In this document: positions 25,475 through 33,062 of the stretch, one piece after another
Layout of the letters: every line of letters starts with the position of its first letter
Position numbering within the stretch: position 1 is the first letter of the stretch
Source: UBA5429 sp942493315
Lineage (GTDB): Bacteria; Bacteroidota; Bacteroidia; Bacteroidales; WCHB1-69
Assembly (NCBI GenBank): GCA_942493315.1
Contig: OW818690.1
Coordinates: 2,480,001 to 2,544,000 of the forward strand
Length of the DNA stretch: 64,000 nucleotides
Direction: 5' to 3'
Translations under genes and position numbers: made by a program
Notes under the pieces: generated by a model
Seen by the model: the letters and a program-made list of their open reading frames with translations, nothing else
The model's database searches: none
What the model was told of the DNA's origin: nothing

Positions 25475-26016
25475 TTTATCATTTTAACGATCTCAGAAAG
25501 GGGCAATTTTTGGTTCTTATAAACTGGGATGGGCTCAAAAAGAGATTCATTGTTGTCATTTTTAATAATGAAATAATCTTTATGAAGGGTAAAAACACGC
25601 AAAATTCCCAGAATGGGTGTCTCTTTCGTATATTTTTGAATATCTTCCGCTAAAACAGCAGCTCCATAGTCAACAATAGAATATGCTTCATTAGAAAACA
25701 AAACGGTAAACAATGCTCTATATTCATTATTGATAATCAATGGTACTCGCCAGGTATTGGAAAACTTTAAAGTATCATGATCTAAATAATAAATCGGGAT
25801 TGGATTACCAATAACTGCTTTATTGATTTCTGATGTATCACCAATATTGTAATAGGTCAGCATATCCATTGGAATGGCCTTAAAAAAAGGTTTCATCATA
25901 ACTTCTACCATCATTTTAGGTTCTTCCTTGTTATCTTGCAGAATTTGAGCTGAAAGAGAGCTAAATGTTAAGATAAATAAAAGAGAAAAAAGGGATTTAA
26001 AAGTGCTGTTTTTCAT
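25471..26016 (-). CDS. Exported protein of unknown function paired with the protease
   Basis: 181 residues from the ATG at 26016, chosen because it opens a good signal peptide (SLFSLLFILTFSSLSAQ); a longer frame to 26055 is possible. No recognised family. It precedes the secreted protease and overlaps it by 4 bases, so the products may work together, for example as inhibitor or chaperone. That is inference from arrangement only. Confidence 0.6.
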   Translation of the reverse strand: MKNSTFKSLFSLLFILTFSSLSAQILQDNKEEPKMMVEVMMKPFFKAIPMDMLTYYNIGDTSEINKAVIGNPIPIYYLDHDTLKFSNTWRVPLIINNEYRALFTVLFSNEAYSIVDYGAAVLAEDIQKYTKETPILGILRVFTLHKDYFIIKNDNNESLFEPIPVYKNQKLPLSEIVKMIK

Positions 26017-26212
26017 TGTTAAGAAAATTAAGAACATATATGTTTCAGAACACAAAAATAATAAAATGTTGTATATAAAGACTATTTATTTTCAATTAAA
26101 ATAAAAACAATTGTATATGATATTTTTTTTGTTAAAAATTCTTAATTAGTATAAAAGATATGTTATATATTTCTATCTTTGTGTTAGAAAAATATAACAT
26201 AAATAAAACATT

Positions 26213-26620
26213 ATGAAAAAGTCTCTATTAGTATTTAGTGTAGTAGGTTTACTCATTATTGGGGTTGTAATCTGGATCACGACATCATCAACCATTTTAA
26301 AAGAAATTGATTTCTTACATCTGGGAATCATTATTGCTGTAGTGGCATTTGCGCTTTTCTTTGGAATAAAACGATTTAAAAGTGAAAAAAGAAAAGAACC
26401 GGTAGAGGATGAAATGTCCAAAAAAATAGTGCAAAAAACAGCAGCCATTTCTTATTATTTTTCACTCTATATGTGGGTGTTTATCCTTTTTATTAAAGAT
26501 AGAATTAATGTAAAAATGGATACAGAAGAGTGGATTGGCACTGGTGTTTTAGGAATGTCAATATTTTTTGCAATAACCTGGGTTTTCATCTATTTTAAAG
26601 GAATTAAAAATGACGAATAG
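26213..26620 (+). CDS. Small membrane protein paired with XRE regulator
   Basis: 135 residues with four hydrophobic helices (about 5-23, 33-50, 75-95, 108-128) and charged loops (KRFKSEKRKEPVEDEMSKK). It overlaps the following helix-turn-helix gene by 11 bases. Pairs of a DUF2178-like membrane protein and a small XRE regulator are common in Bacteroidota and Firmicutes, and their signal is unknown. A promoter box tatctttg lies at 26174. Confidence 0.65.
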   Translation: MKKSLLVFSVVGLLIIGVVIWITTSSTILKEIDFLHLGIIIAVVAFALFFGIKRFKSEKRKEPVEDEMSKKIVQKTAAISYYFSLYMWVFILFIKDRINVKMDTEEWIGTGVLGMSIFFAITWVFIYFKGIKNDE

Positions 26621-26813
26621 AATAAAAGAGTTCAGAGCGAGGTTTAATATCACTCAGGAAGAGTTGGCTCAAAAGGTGAATGTGAGAAGAGAAACCATTG
26701 TTTTTCTGGAAAAAAACAAATACAATCCCTCCTTAAAATTGGCTCATGACCTAGCAGTTGTCTTTAAAGTATCTATCGAAGATCTATTTTTATTTGATGA
26801 TGACATTAAATAA
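26610..26813 (+). CDS. XRE-family helix-turn-helix regulator
   Basis: 67 residues, all helix-turn-helix: RFNITQEELAQKVNVRRETIVFLEKNKYNPSLKLAHDLAVVFKVSIEDLF. It belongs to the short Cro/CI type with no sensor domain. Overlap with the upstream membrane gene indicates coupled expression and probably a shared function, with the regulator controlling its own pair. Confidence 0.9.
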   Translation: MTNRIKEFRARFNITQEELAQKVNVRRETIVFLEKNKYNPSLKLAHDLAVVFKVSIEDLFLFDDDIK

Positions 26814-26874
26814 ATCTATGAGCTAACTTTTTCTAAATCAGGTAGTCCAAAATAGGTACATTTATCAATTAAAT

Positions 26875-28026
26875 ATGAAAATTTTTCTTTCCTTGTTATT
26901 TATTTGGGCTTTCAGTTTTAACCTTTTTGCTGATCTGAAATATCATCCCATTAAGTTTGAACTATCAACAGAAAAAGAGTATTATTATGAAGGTGAAAAA
27001 ATCACTTTTTTAATCACAATAACCAACACAGATAAGGAGAAAACACACCCGGTTTTAATTCCCCATACCCAAAATGTAGGTCAGAAATTGTTTTATCTGA
27101 ACCTTTACGATAAAGCAAATAATACCTTTTTACTCCGGGCAACTGAAGATAAAATGCTGAAAATGATGGTTCATGACACAGGATCAGTGAAAATTGTGTA
27201 TTTGAAACCATTGGAAAAAATTGTGATTCCGATCTATCTTAACGATTTTGAAAACTATTATAGTTATCTTACGCAAAATAGTTCCCATCATAGTTTAGGA
27301 GTTCCCATTTTCGCCGGAATCTATAAAGTAAATGTTATATACAACCCTTATGGACTTGCTTTAGGTGATTCAATTTATAATTATTATCACGATACCGAAA
27401 CAGATCTTCCCATCAACGGGAAATTAGCGATGTGGTCAACCGGTGATCTATCACATCCCATGAATCTAAAAATAAGAAGAGGAAACGATACCATTGTTTC
27501 CATTGAAAGAGATACTTTTTATATCAAAACGGATGGCTATTATTACTACTATATGTCTGAATATGTTCCTACTATAACAACTGATTTACGTTGTATACAT
27601 ATTTCCAATTTACCGGCAGATAGTTGTTCTTTGCCCAAAAACGAATATTTTTACTCCCATTTTACAGATCTTTATGCTGAATATATGTCCCGGTTTGATG
27701 ACGGAGATATTCGGGAATACCGGAGGTTTACCGATGATTGTCCTGATTATTTATATACAGAACGATATAATGAGCAGAAACAGAAAGTGTTATATCAACT
27801 TCAATTGCCTGATAAAAGATTTTACAGTGTATCCTATCTTCAACCCCAAAATTCTATCGAAGAGGAGAGTTATTGCATCCCCAACGGCACGAAATGTTCA
27901 GTAACCACTTACAGATATGACAAACAGGGAATATTAATCAAAAAGAAACAGATCGAAACAGAACCTTGTATTGAAATTGAACTCGAAGGTAAAATAAGAA
28001 GCTTAAAAAAAGTAACAAATCTTTAA
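26875..28026 (+). CDS. Exported protein of unknown function
   Basis: 383 residues with a signal peptide (FLSLLFIWAFSFNLFA). The N-terminal part (25-160) resembles an immunoglobulin-like beta-sandwich (ITFLITITNTDKEKTHPVLI). The C-terminal part contains MORN-like or antitoxin-like phrases (RYDKQGILIKKKQIETEP) but no clear repeat. No family recognised. Ends directly at a heptamer tract. Confidence 0.6.
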   Translation: MKIFLSLLFIWAFSFNLFADLKYHPIKFELSTEKEYYYEGEKITFLITITNTDKEKTHPVLIPHTQNVGQKLFYLNLYDKANNTFLLRATEDKMLKMMVHDTGSVKIVYLKPLEKIVIPIYLNDFENYYSYLTQNSSHHSLGVPIFAGIYKVNVIYNPYGLALGDSIYNYYHDTETDLPINGKLAMWSTGDLSHPMNLKIRRGNDTIVSIERDTFYIKTDGYYYYYMSEYVPTITTDLRCIHISNLPADSCSLPKNEYFYSHFTDLYAEYMSRFDDGDIREYRRFTDDCPDYLYTERYNEQKQKVLYQLQLPDKRFYSVSYLQPQNSIEEESYCIPNGTKCSVTTYRYDKQGILIKKKQIETEPCIEIELEGKIRSLKKVTNL

Positions 28027-28130
28027 TTAGCAAATTAGCAAATTAGCTGTTGGGTTTTGGGTTTTGGGTTTTACTTTTTACTTCAAAAAAACTATTCATT
28101 TTTCACTATTAGTTATTCACTATTTGTTCA
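28027..28130. repeat. Heptamer-period tract (gggtttt, actattc types)
   Basis: Begins with an attagca(a) repeat, continues with ttttggg units, ttttact twice, and ttcactatt-type units. The period is seven over most of its length, with a few slips. It leads into the GC-rich fragment at 28131. Confidence 0.75.
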
Positions 28131-28178
28131 TCCCCTAAGCAGCTCAACTTGCGGGGTACTTGGCCTCCGCCCTAATGC
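28131..28178 (+). repeat. GC-rich dispersed element, terminal fragment D
   Basis: Only the last 48 bases of the element: cccctaagcagctcaacttg, then cggggtacttggcctccgccctaatgc. The first 34 bases match copy C at 42710-42743 and the last 13 match the end of copy A at 3316-3328. It lies between two heptamer tracts. Confidence 0.8.
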
Positions 28179-28262
28179 GATGAGCTCTCAGTTTTCAGTT
28201 TTGGTATTTTGTTGAATTAGTGACTGTTGTCTGTTGTTAGCAGTTCGTAGTCTTTTTTTTAA
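28179..28262. repeat. Heptamer-period tract (tcagttt, gtctgtt types)
   Basis: Units tcagttt twice, then gactgtt, gtctgtt, gttagca, gttcgta, gtctttt. The gtct- units match those flanking elements A and B. The rest of the gap to 28561 is AT-rich with no gene; a tacttttg box near 28515 may be the promoter for the OmpA gene. Confidence 0.7.
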
Positions 28263-28561
28263 AAAATTTATATTTGACAACTGAAAAACAAATACACTTT
28301 TCACTAATAGATGATAGAATTCTACCTTGTGGTGAAATTATAACATCTGAAACAGCATTTAATTGATTAACAAAAAATGTTTCTTATAAATAGCATTATA
28401 TTAAAAATATGATTCTTTCAAGTAGCAAAAATAAATACAATTTCTGGGAAGTTTGCTGTGTATTGTCATCCCAATAACATCCGATGCCGAATATAATTAA
28501 TTTTTATACTTTTGCTAAGCTTTATGCGTTTAAAAATAGTAACCACTGAATACTTTATACC

Positions 28562-29263
28562 ATGAAAACTATAAATATTTTAATCATCATCTTTTTCTTC
28601 ACCCTGTTTTCTGACATTCAAGCGCAGAAAATCGATACAGCAAAATCCGCTTTGGTGAATGTTGTTGTAACCAATTTTAATAATAAACCACAAAAAGGGG
28701 AGCAAATCCTGTTCGAAAGTGTTAAAACCAAGTTGATTTACAAAGGGATAACCGATTCAAAAGGAACTTTTAAAATCTATTTAAAAGGGGGAGATACTTA
28801 CAAAGTACTTATTAAAAGTGTGGGTGAAGAGGATGAATACAACACTTTTGAAATTCCGGCTCTGGGAGAAGGTGAGTTTTATACAGAGAGTACTCTAACG
28901 GTTCAGTTTGAACTTCCCCAAACATTCACACTCGATAATGTGCAGTTTGAAACGGGAAAAGCTTCATTGACAAATACTTCCTACAAAGAACTGAATGAAT
29001 TAATCGAATATCTAAAATTAAAAGAGACCGTAATCATCGAAATTGCTGGTCATACCGATGATGTCGGGGAAGATGCTTCTAACCAGAAATTATCGGAAGC
29101 TCGCGCAAATACTGTTCGTAATTATTTAATTTCTAAAGGTATTGCAGCAAAAAGAGTGGTTGCCAAAGGGTATGGCGAAACGCAACCCATCGCTCCAAAT
29201 ACATCTCCTGAAGGGCGACAACAAAATAGAAGAACAGAAGTGAGGATTTTGTCGGGAGATTAG
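28562..29263 (+). CDS. OmpA-family outer membrane protein
   Basis: 233 residues. Signal peptide about 1-20. A carboxypeptidase-like beta-sandwich (25-110, FNNKPQKGEQILFESVKTKLIYKG) is followed by an OmpA/MotB peptidoglycan-binding domain (125-233) with VQFETGKASL, IAGHTDDVGEDASNQKLSEARA and GYGETQPIAPN ... RRTEVRI. It anchors the envelope to peptidoglycan. A direct 148-bp repeat begins 28 bases after its stop. Confidence 0.92.
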   Translation: MKTINILIIIFFFTLFSDIQAQKIDTAKSALVNVVVTNFNNKPQKGEQILFESVKTKLIYKGITDSKGTFKIYLKGGDTYKVLIKSVGEEDEYNTFEIPALGEGEFYTESTLTVQFELPQTFTLDNVQFETGKASLTNTSYKELNELIEYLKLKETVIIEIAGHTDDVGEDASNQKLSEARANTVRNYLISKGIAAKRVVAKGYGETQPIAPNTSPEGRQQNRRTEVRILSGD

Positions 29264-29290
29264 TTTTCTGGTATACTAATCTAGTAACAT

Positions 29291-29438
29291 AAACTATTCT
29301 TATAAAAGTAGGGTACTGTTTTGATCAAAAATCAACCAATTCGATATCTTCCATGATTTGAATAGGATACAAAAAATCTCAACCGTTTTTTATTAGAATA
29401 TAAAATATGGAGTGAAATTGGTAGTTTAATCTGATTTT
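29291..29438. repeat. 148-bp direct repeat, copy 1
   Basis: Starts aaactattcttataaaag and ends gtttaatctgatttt. A near-identical copy is at 29873-30020 with only about three differences. No inverted ends and no coding frame. Confidence 0.93.
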
Positions 29439-29529
29439 TTAATTTAGTTTATGAAAATTATAATAATTTTACTTATAAGAAGTTTAAGTAATGTTAATCC
29501 TTTATAATTAAGTCAAATACACTGAAAGT

Positions 29530-29832
29530 ATGTATCGTTTTTCATTTAAGGAGTTTTTAATCTATTGCTTTTTATTTCTAGTTTTAAATTCTCTTTTGGT
29601 TATAGGTCTGGGATTTGTTTTTTCATTTCATGAAGAATTAAATGATCAAGGATTTGTTTATATTGTAATTGAATCTATTTTAAATTTCTTAATTTATTTA
29701 GGATCAATATTTACTCAAAATCAGGATTCTATTTTTCTTAATTATATTCTGTCAATAATAATACTATCAGTATTGTTTTCATTGATAACTAGTTTTGCTA
29801 TCAATTTTTTCAAAAAAAACCATTTTAAATAA
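29530..29832 (+). CDS. Small membrane protein between 148-bp repeats
   Basis: 100 residues with three hydrophobic stretches (about 8-30, 43-62, 72-90) and very few charged residues until the C-terminal KKNHFK. No family recognised. The gene is flanked by the two copies of a 148-bp repeat, 582 bases apart start to start, so it may have arrived or been duplicated together with that sequence. Confidence 0.55.
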   Translation: MYRFSFKEFLIYCFLFLVLNSLLVIGLGFVFSFHEELNDQGFVYIVIESILNFLIYLGSIFTQNQDSIFLNYILSIIILSVLFSLITSFAINFFKKNHFK

Positions 29833-29872
29833 CTTTGATAATCAATCAAAAATAAAGCCTTTTCCTACAAAT

Positions 29873-30020
29873 AAACTATTCTTATAAAAGTAGGGTACTG
29901 TTTTGATCCAAAATCAACCAATTCAATATCTTCCATGATTTGAATAGGATACAAAAAATCTCAACCGTTTTTTATTAGAATATAAAATATGGAGTGAAAT
30001 TGGTAGTTTAATCTGATTTT
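29873..30020. repeat. 148-bp direct repeat, copy 2
   Basis: Second copy of the sequence at 29291-29438. Immediately after it comes the promoter region of the next gene (tatttttg at about 30051), so the repeat may carry or disrupt regulatory sequence. Confidence 0.93.
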
Positions 30021-30108
30021 CATCAAATTTATTTATTTGATTTTATTTTGTATTTTTGTATCGAAATAATCAAATAAATAAAAATCATTTAATGTAACAT
30101 TTTTGAAT

Positions 30109-30909
30109 ATGAAAAAACAAATAATACTCTTTTTCATTTTTATATCAATTTTAATTTCCAGCCTTCAGGCTCAAATTAAGATCGAAATTTCAACAGAAAA
30201 TAAAGATTCTGTTAACTTCTTCCAATTGAATGAATTTTATTTTGTACATCATATTTTTTTCGATTCCTTTTTTCTTACAGATCTCTATAAACAATTGAAT
30301 TATGAAGAAATGAGTTTTATTGTTAATACTCTTTTATACAAGATTAACAATAAAGATGCAGTTAATGTGATTATTAAAAATAAAAAATTTCCGGATGCAC
30401 ATTTGACCTATTTTGTGAAAGAAAATACTGACAATGGAACCCTTTTGGCTATGTTAACAACTTTCCATACTGAAAAAAGGAAGTTTACAAAAAAAATGGA
30501 TCCTGAAAAATCATTAGCAAGATGGTATTTTGTTAAAGGGGATAAATTAGTATATCGAAAATTTTTATATTCAAAAGAATTAGAAAATGAAAAAAAAGAG
30601 AGTTCTTTATCTGACCTTATTGAATTTTATATGTTTGATAGTAATTTCGAAAATGATACATTGGTAAAACAATTAATCGATAGTGTTTTGAATAATAACA
30701 ACGCATCCAAAGAAGATGTTTTTTATGCAAAGATTTATTTAGGAGAGTATTATTTGTTAAATAAAGATTTTGAGAATGCTGAAAAATCTCTTTCTGAATT
30801 GAAAAATTATTTTGAATTGAATGAAAACAATGGATTAGAATCTTATTATAAAGATATTGTAAATCTTGCAGAAACCGAATTCGAAATGATGAAAAGATTA
30901 CCAAAGTAA
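30109..30909 (+). CDS. Exported protein of unknown function
   Basis: About 266 residues with a signal peptide (ILFFIFISILISSLQAQ). No recognised family. The C-terminal 60 residues look like one TPR-type helix pair (KIYLGEYYLLNKDFENAEKSLSELKNYF). It ends 6 bases before an IS256-family element, with the first bases after its stop forming the target duplication, so insertion narrowly missed the gene. ATG at 30109 preferred over an upstream TTG. Confidence 0.6.
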   Translation: MKKQIILFFIFISILISSLQAQIKIEISTENKDSVNFFQLNEFYFVHHIFFDSFFLTDLYKQLNYEEMSFIVNTLLYKINNKDAVNVIIKNKKFPDAHLTYFVKENTDNGTLLAMLTTFHTEKRKFTKKMDPEKSLARWYFVKGDKLVYRKFLYSKELENEKKESSLSDLIEFYMFDSNFENDTLVKQLIDSVLNNNNASKEDVFYAKIYLGEYYLLNKDFENAEKSLSELKNYFELNENNGLESYYKDIVNLAETEFEMMKRLPK

Positions 30910-30915
30910 TCATTC

Positions 30916-32022
30916 GGGAGTATTCTGAAACCTGTGTCAGTATCTTAGTTCAATCCTAATTCAAAGCCGTCAGAGCATTTGAATTAGGGTTGGACAAAGA
31001 TACTGAATTATCGTAAATGTTTTTCATATCTTTCACCAAATTTTTCAATTAATTCAATTTGTATTGGTTTCCAGTTAAAAACTACTTTATTCCAGGATTT
31101 TTTATTGTACATAAGCGTTAAATAAAGTTGTTTAATCAGTCCTTTGTCATTGCTCCATCCTCCTTTAGATTTAGTTACTTTTCTCATGACTCGATGAACT
31201 GCTTCAACTGGATTTGTAGTATATATCATTCTTCTAATATTGGGTTTATAATCTAAAAATGGGATGAAGGAATCCCAATTATTTCTCCAATGATCGATCA
31301 ACCCTTTATACTTTTTACCCCATTTTTCTTCACAAGATTCCAATGCAAGTTCAGCTTCTATTGCGTTTGTAGATTGGTAAATAGCTCTTAAATCAGCACA
31401 TACAGCTTTCATATCGCGATCACTGACAAAGCGAGTAGAGTATCTAATCATGTGAACTACACAGCGTTGTACAATTGCTTTTGGAAAAACAGATTCCAAA
31501 GCGTCTTTAAATCCGGCTAACCCGTCAATACAGAAAAATAGAACATCTTCTACTGAATGCCCTCTTGCATAGAGACTTAGAATAATTTCATCCATCCCTG
31601 TTGTTAACTCTCGCTCCCAGTTCTTGACCATGATCGGTTCATATTCTCCATTCCGATCTCGTGGGGTATTGATAGATAACATGCCGCCAGTACTTCTGAC
31701 TTGTTTCTTTTTAAAGCCATTTTTTCTGTTATTCTTCTCTGATACAGATTCTTCTAAATAACTTTCCAATTCCCCTTCTAATGATAAATTTACCATTCTT
31801 TGTAATAAATCAGTAAAAATACCACTCTCTCCAAACAATGGATTGCCTTGATATAATCCACTGATCATGGCTTTTTGTTCATCTCTATCAGGTATAATTT
31901 TGTCAATTTCTTCTTGCAGTTCTTCCTTCCTACTTCTTCTTTTGATTGTCTTTTTCATGTGTCAAATTTGTTTTTTCAAAATTAATGTTTTTTCCTTTTG
32001 ACACAGATTTTAGAATAGTCTC
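30916..32022 (-). mobile_element. IS256-family insertion sequence with internal deletion
   Basis: Ends are imperfect 24-bp inverted repeats (30916-30939 and 31999-32022; inner core tattctgaaacctgtgtca versus tattctaaaatctgtgtca). The 8-bp sequence aatcattc flanks it on both sides (30908-30915 and 32023-32030), a proper target duplication. At 1107 bp it is shorter than the usual 1.3 kb because the transposase gene has lost its middle. Confidence 0.92.
31008..31958 (-). CDS. IS256/Mutator-type transposase, internally deleted
   Basis: 316 residues against about 400 for complete relatives. The N-terminal region (FTDLLQRMVNLSLEGELESYL, NGFKKKQVRSTGG) runs to SLYARGHSVEDV and then jumps directly to LFFCIDGLAGFKDALESVFP. 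The roughly 90 residues that normally carry the first catalytic Asp and the linker helix are missing in frame. The later ATTNPVEAVHR-like region is intact (YTTNPVEAVHRVMRKV). It should be inactive, but could be moved by a full-length copy elsewhere. Confidence 0.9.
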   Translation of the reverse strand: MKKTIKRRSRKEELQEEIDKIIPDRDEQKAMISGLYQGNPLFGESGIFTDLLQRMVNLSLEGELESYLEESVSEKNNRKNGFKKKQVRSTGGMLSINTPRDRNGEYEPIMVKNWERELTTGMDEIILSLYARGHSVEDVLFFCIDGLAGFKDALESVFPKAIVQRCVVHMIRYSTRFVSDRDMKAVCADLRAIYQSTNAIEAELALESCEEKWGKKYKGLIDHWRNNWDSFIPFLDYKPNIRRMIYTTNPVEAVHRVMRKVTKSKGGWSNDKGLIKQLYLTLMYNKKSWNKVVFNWKPIQIELIEKFGERYEKHLR

Positions 32023-32040
32023 AATCATTCCTATTATTTG

Positions 32041-32486
32041 TTACCTGTTACCTCTTACCTGTTACCTCTTACCTGTTACTTCTTACCTGTTACTTCTTAC
32101 TTCTTACTTCTTACCTGTTACTTCTTACTTCTTACTTCTTACCTGTTACCTCTTACTTCTTACCTGTTACCTCTTACTTCTTACTTCTTACTTCTTACTT
32201 CTTACCTCTTACTTCTTACTTCTTACCTGTTACCTCTTACTTCTTACTTCTTACTTCTTACCTGTTACCTCTTACCTCTTACCTCTTACCTCTTACCTCT
32301 TACCTCTTACTTCTTACCTGTTACCTCTTACTTCTTACTTCTTACTTCTTACTTCTTACCTGTTACCTCTTACTTCTTACTTCTTACCTGTTACCTCTTA
32401 CTTCTTACCTCTTACTTCTTACTTCTTACTTCTTACTTCTTACTTCTTACCTCTTACTTCTTACTTCTTATCTCTTCCTGTTACTT
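32041..32486. repeat. Heptamer array (ttacctc/ttacctg/ttacttc), about 64 copies
   Basis: About 446 bases composed almost solely of three 7-mers, ttacctc, ttacctg and ttacttc, in irregular order with no spacers. Because seven is not a multiple of three, frames across it read as a Leu/Thr/Tyr-rich pseudo-repeat and are not genes. It begins 10 bases after the IS256 target duplication and ends 7 bases before the promoter box of the next operon. Confidence 0.97.
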
Positions 32487-32493
32487 TATTTCG

Positions 32494-32501
32494 TATCTTT
32501 G
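32494..32501 (+). promoter_or_regulatory. Promoter -7 element of the second hyd-like operon (tatctttg)
   Basis: tatctttg matches TAnnTTTG and lies 43 bases before the ATG at 32544. The -33 region would fall inside the end of the heptamer array, so array length or sequence could affect transcription. Confidence 0.65.
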
Positions 32502-32543
32502 CAAGTTATTTTGTTATTGTAAAACCAACAATTAAATAGTTCA

Positions 32544-33038
32544 ATGCGAGTTAGAAAAATTACCCCTCAATTGTCCACTTTACCGGAGTTAGAAGTGGAT
32601 CTATCTCTGATTAGTCATATCATTGAAAAATATAAAGGAAAAATGGGCGGTTTGATCGCTCTGCTTCAAGAGATTCAGGCTGTTTATAGCTATCTCCCAA
32701 AATCTGCCCTGATTTTGATCGAAAGAGAACTTTATATCCCTGTTAGTGAGCTATATGCAGTCGCTACTTTTTATGCGCAATTTAAATTGAAACCTTCCGG
32801 TAAATACTCGATCAAAGTGTGTAAAGGGACCGCTTGCCACGTCCAAAATGCAAACGTTGTCTACAATGCCATATCTGAACATTTACAAGTAGGGGAAGGG
32901 GAAACTACTCCTGATGGAAAATATACCCTCGAATCGGTTTCTTGCCTCGGTTGCTGCTCGTTAGCTCCTGCTATGATGATCGGAGAAGATACCTACGGCA
33001 AATTAGATGCCAAAAAAGCAATCGAACCTTTGAAGTAA
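32544..33038 (+). CDS. NuoE-like [2Fe-2S] subunit of a second flavin/Fe-S complex
   Basis: 164 residues, paralogue of the protein at 20839. Cluster ligands appear as CKGTAC (C-x4-C) and CLGCC (C-x3-C). The KMGGLIALLQEIQAVYSYLP opening and YAVATFYAQFKLKPSGKYSI block are typical. It transfers electrons from the NuoF-like partner encoded 24 bases downstream. Confidence 0.9.
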   Translation: MRVRKITPQLSTLPELEVDLSLISHIIEKYKGKMGGLIALLQEIQAVYSYLPKSALILIERELYIPVSELYAVATFYAQFKLKPSGKYSIKVCKGTACHVQNANVVYNAISEHLQVGEGETTPDGKYTLESVSCLGCCSLAPAMMIGEDTYGKLDAKKAIEPLK

Positions 33039-33062
33039 TAAGACTCTGAAATAATTGATAAT

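Noticed and set aside
31946..32539. Leu/Thr/Tyr-rich 160-200 residue frames in the heptamer array
   Set aside because: They follow mechanically from a 7-base repeat read in three frames. Two overlapping frames give the same pseudo-repeat, and no start context or function fits.
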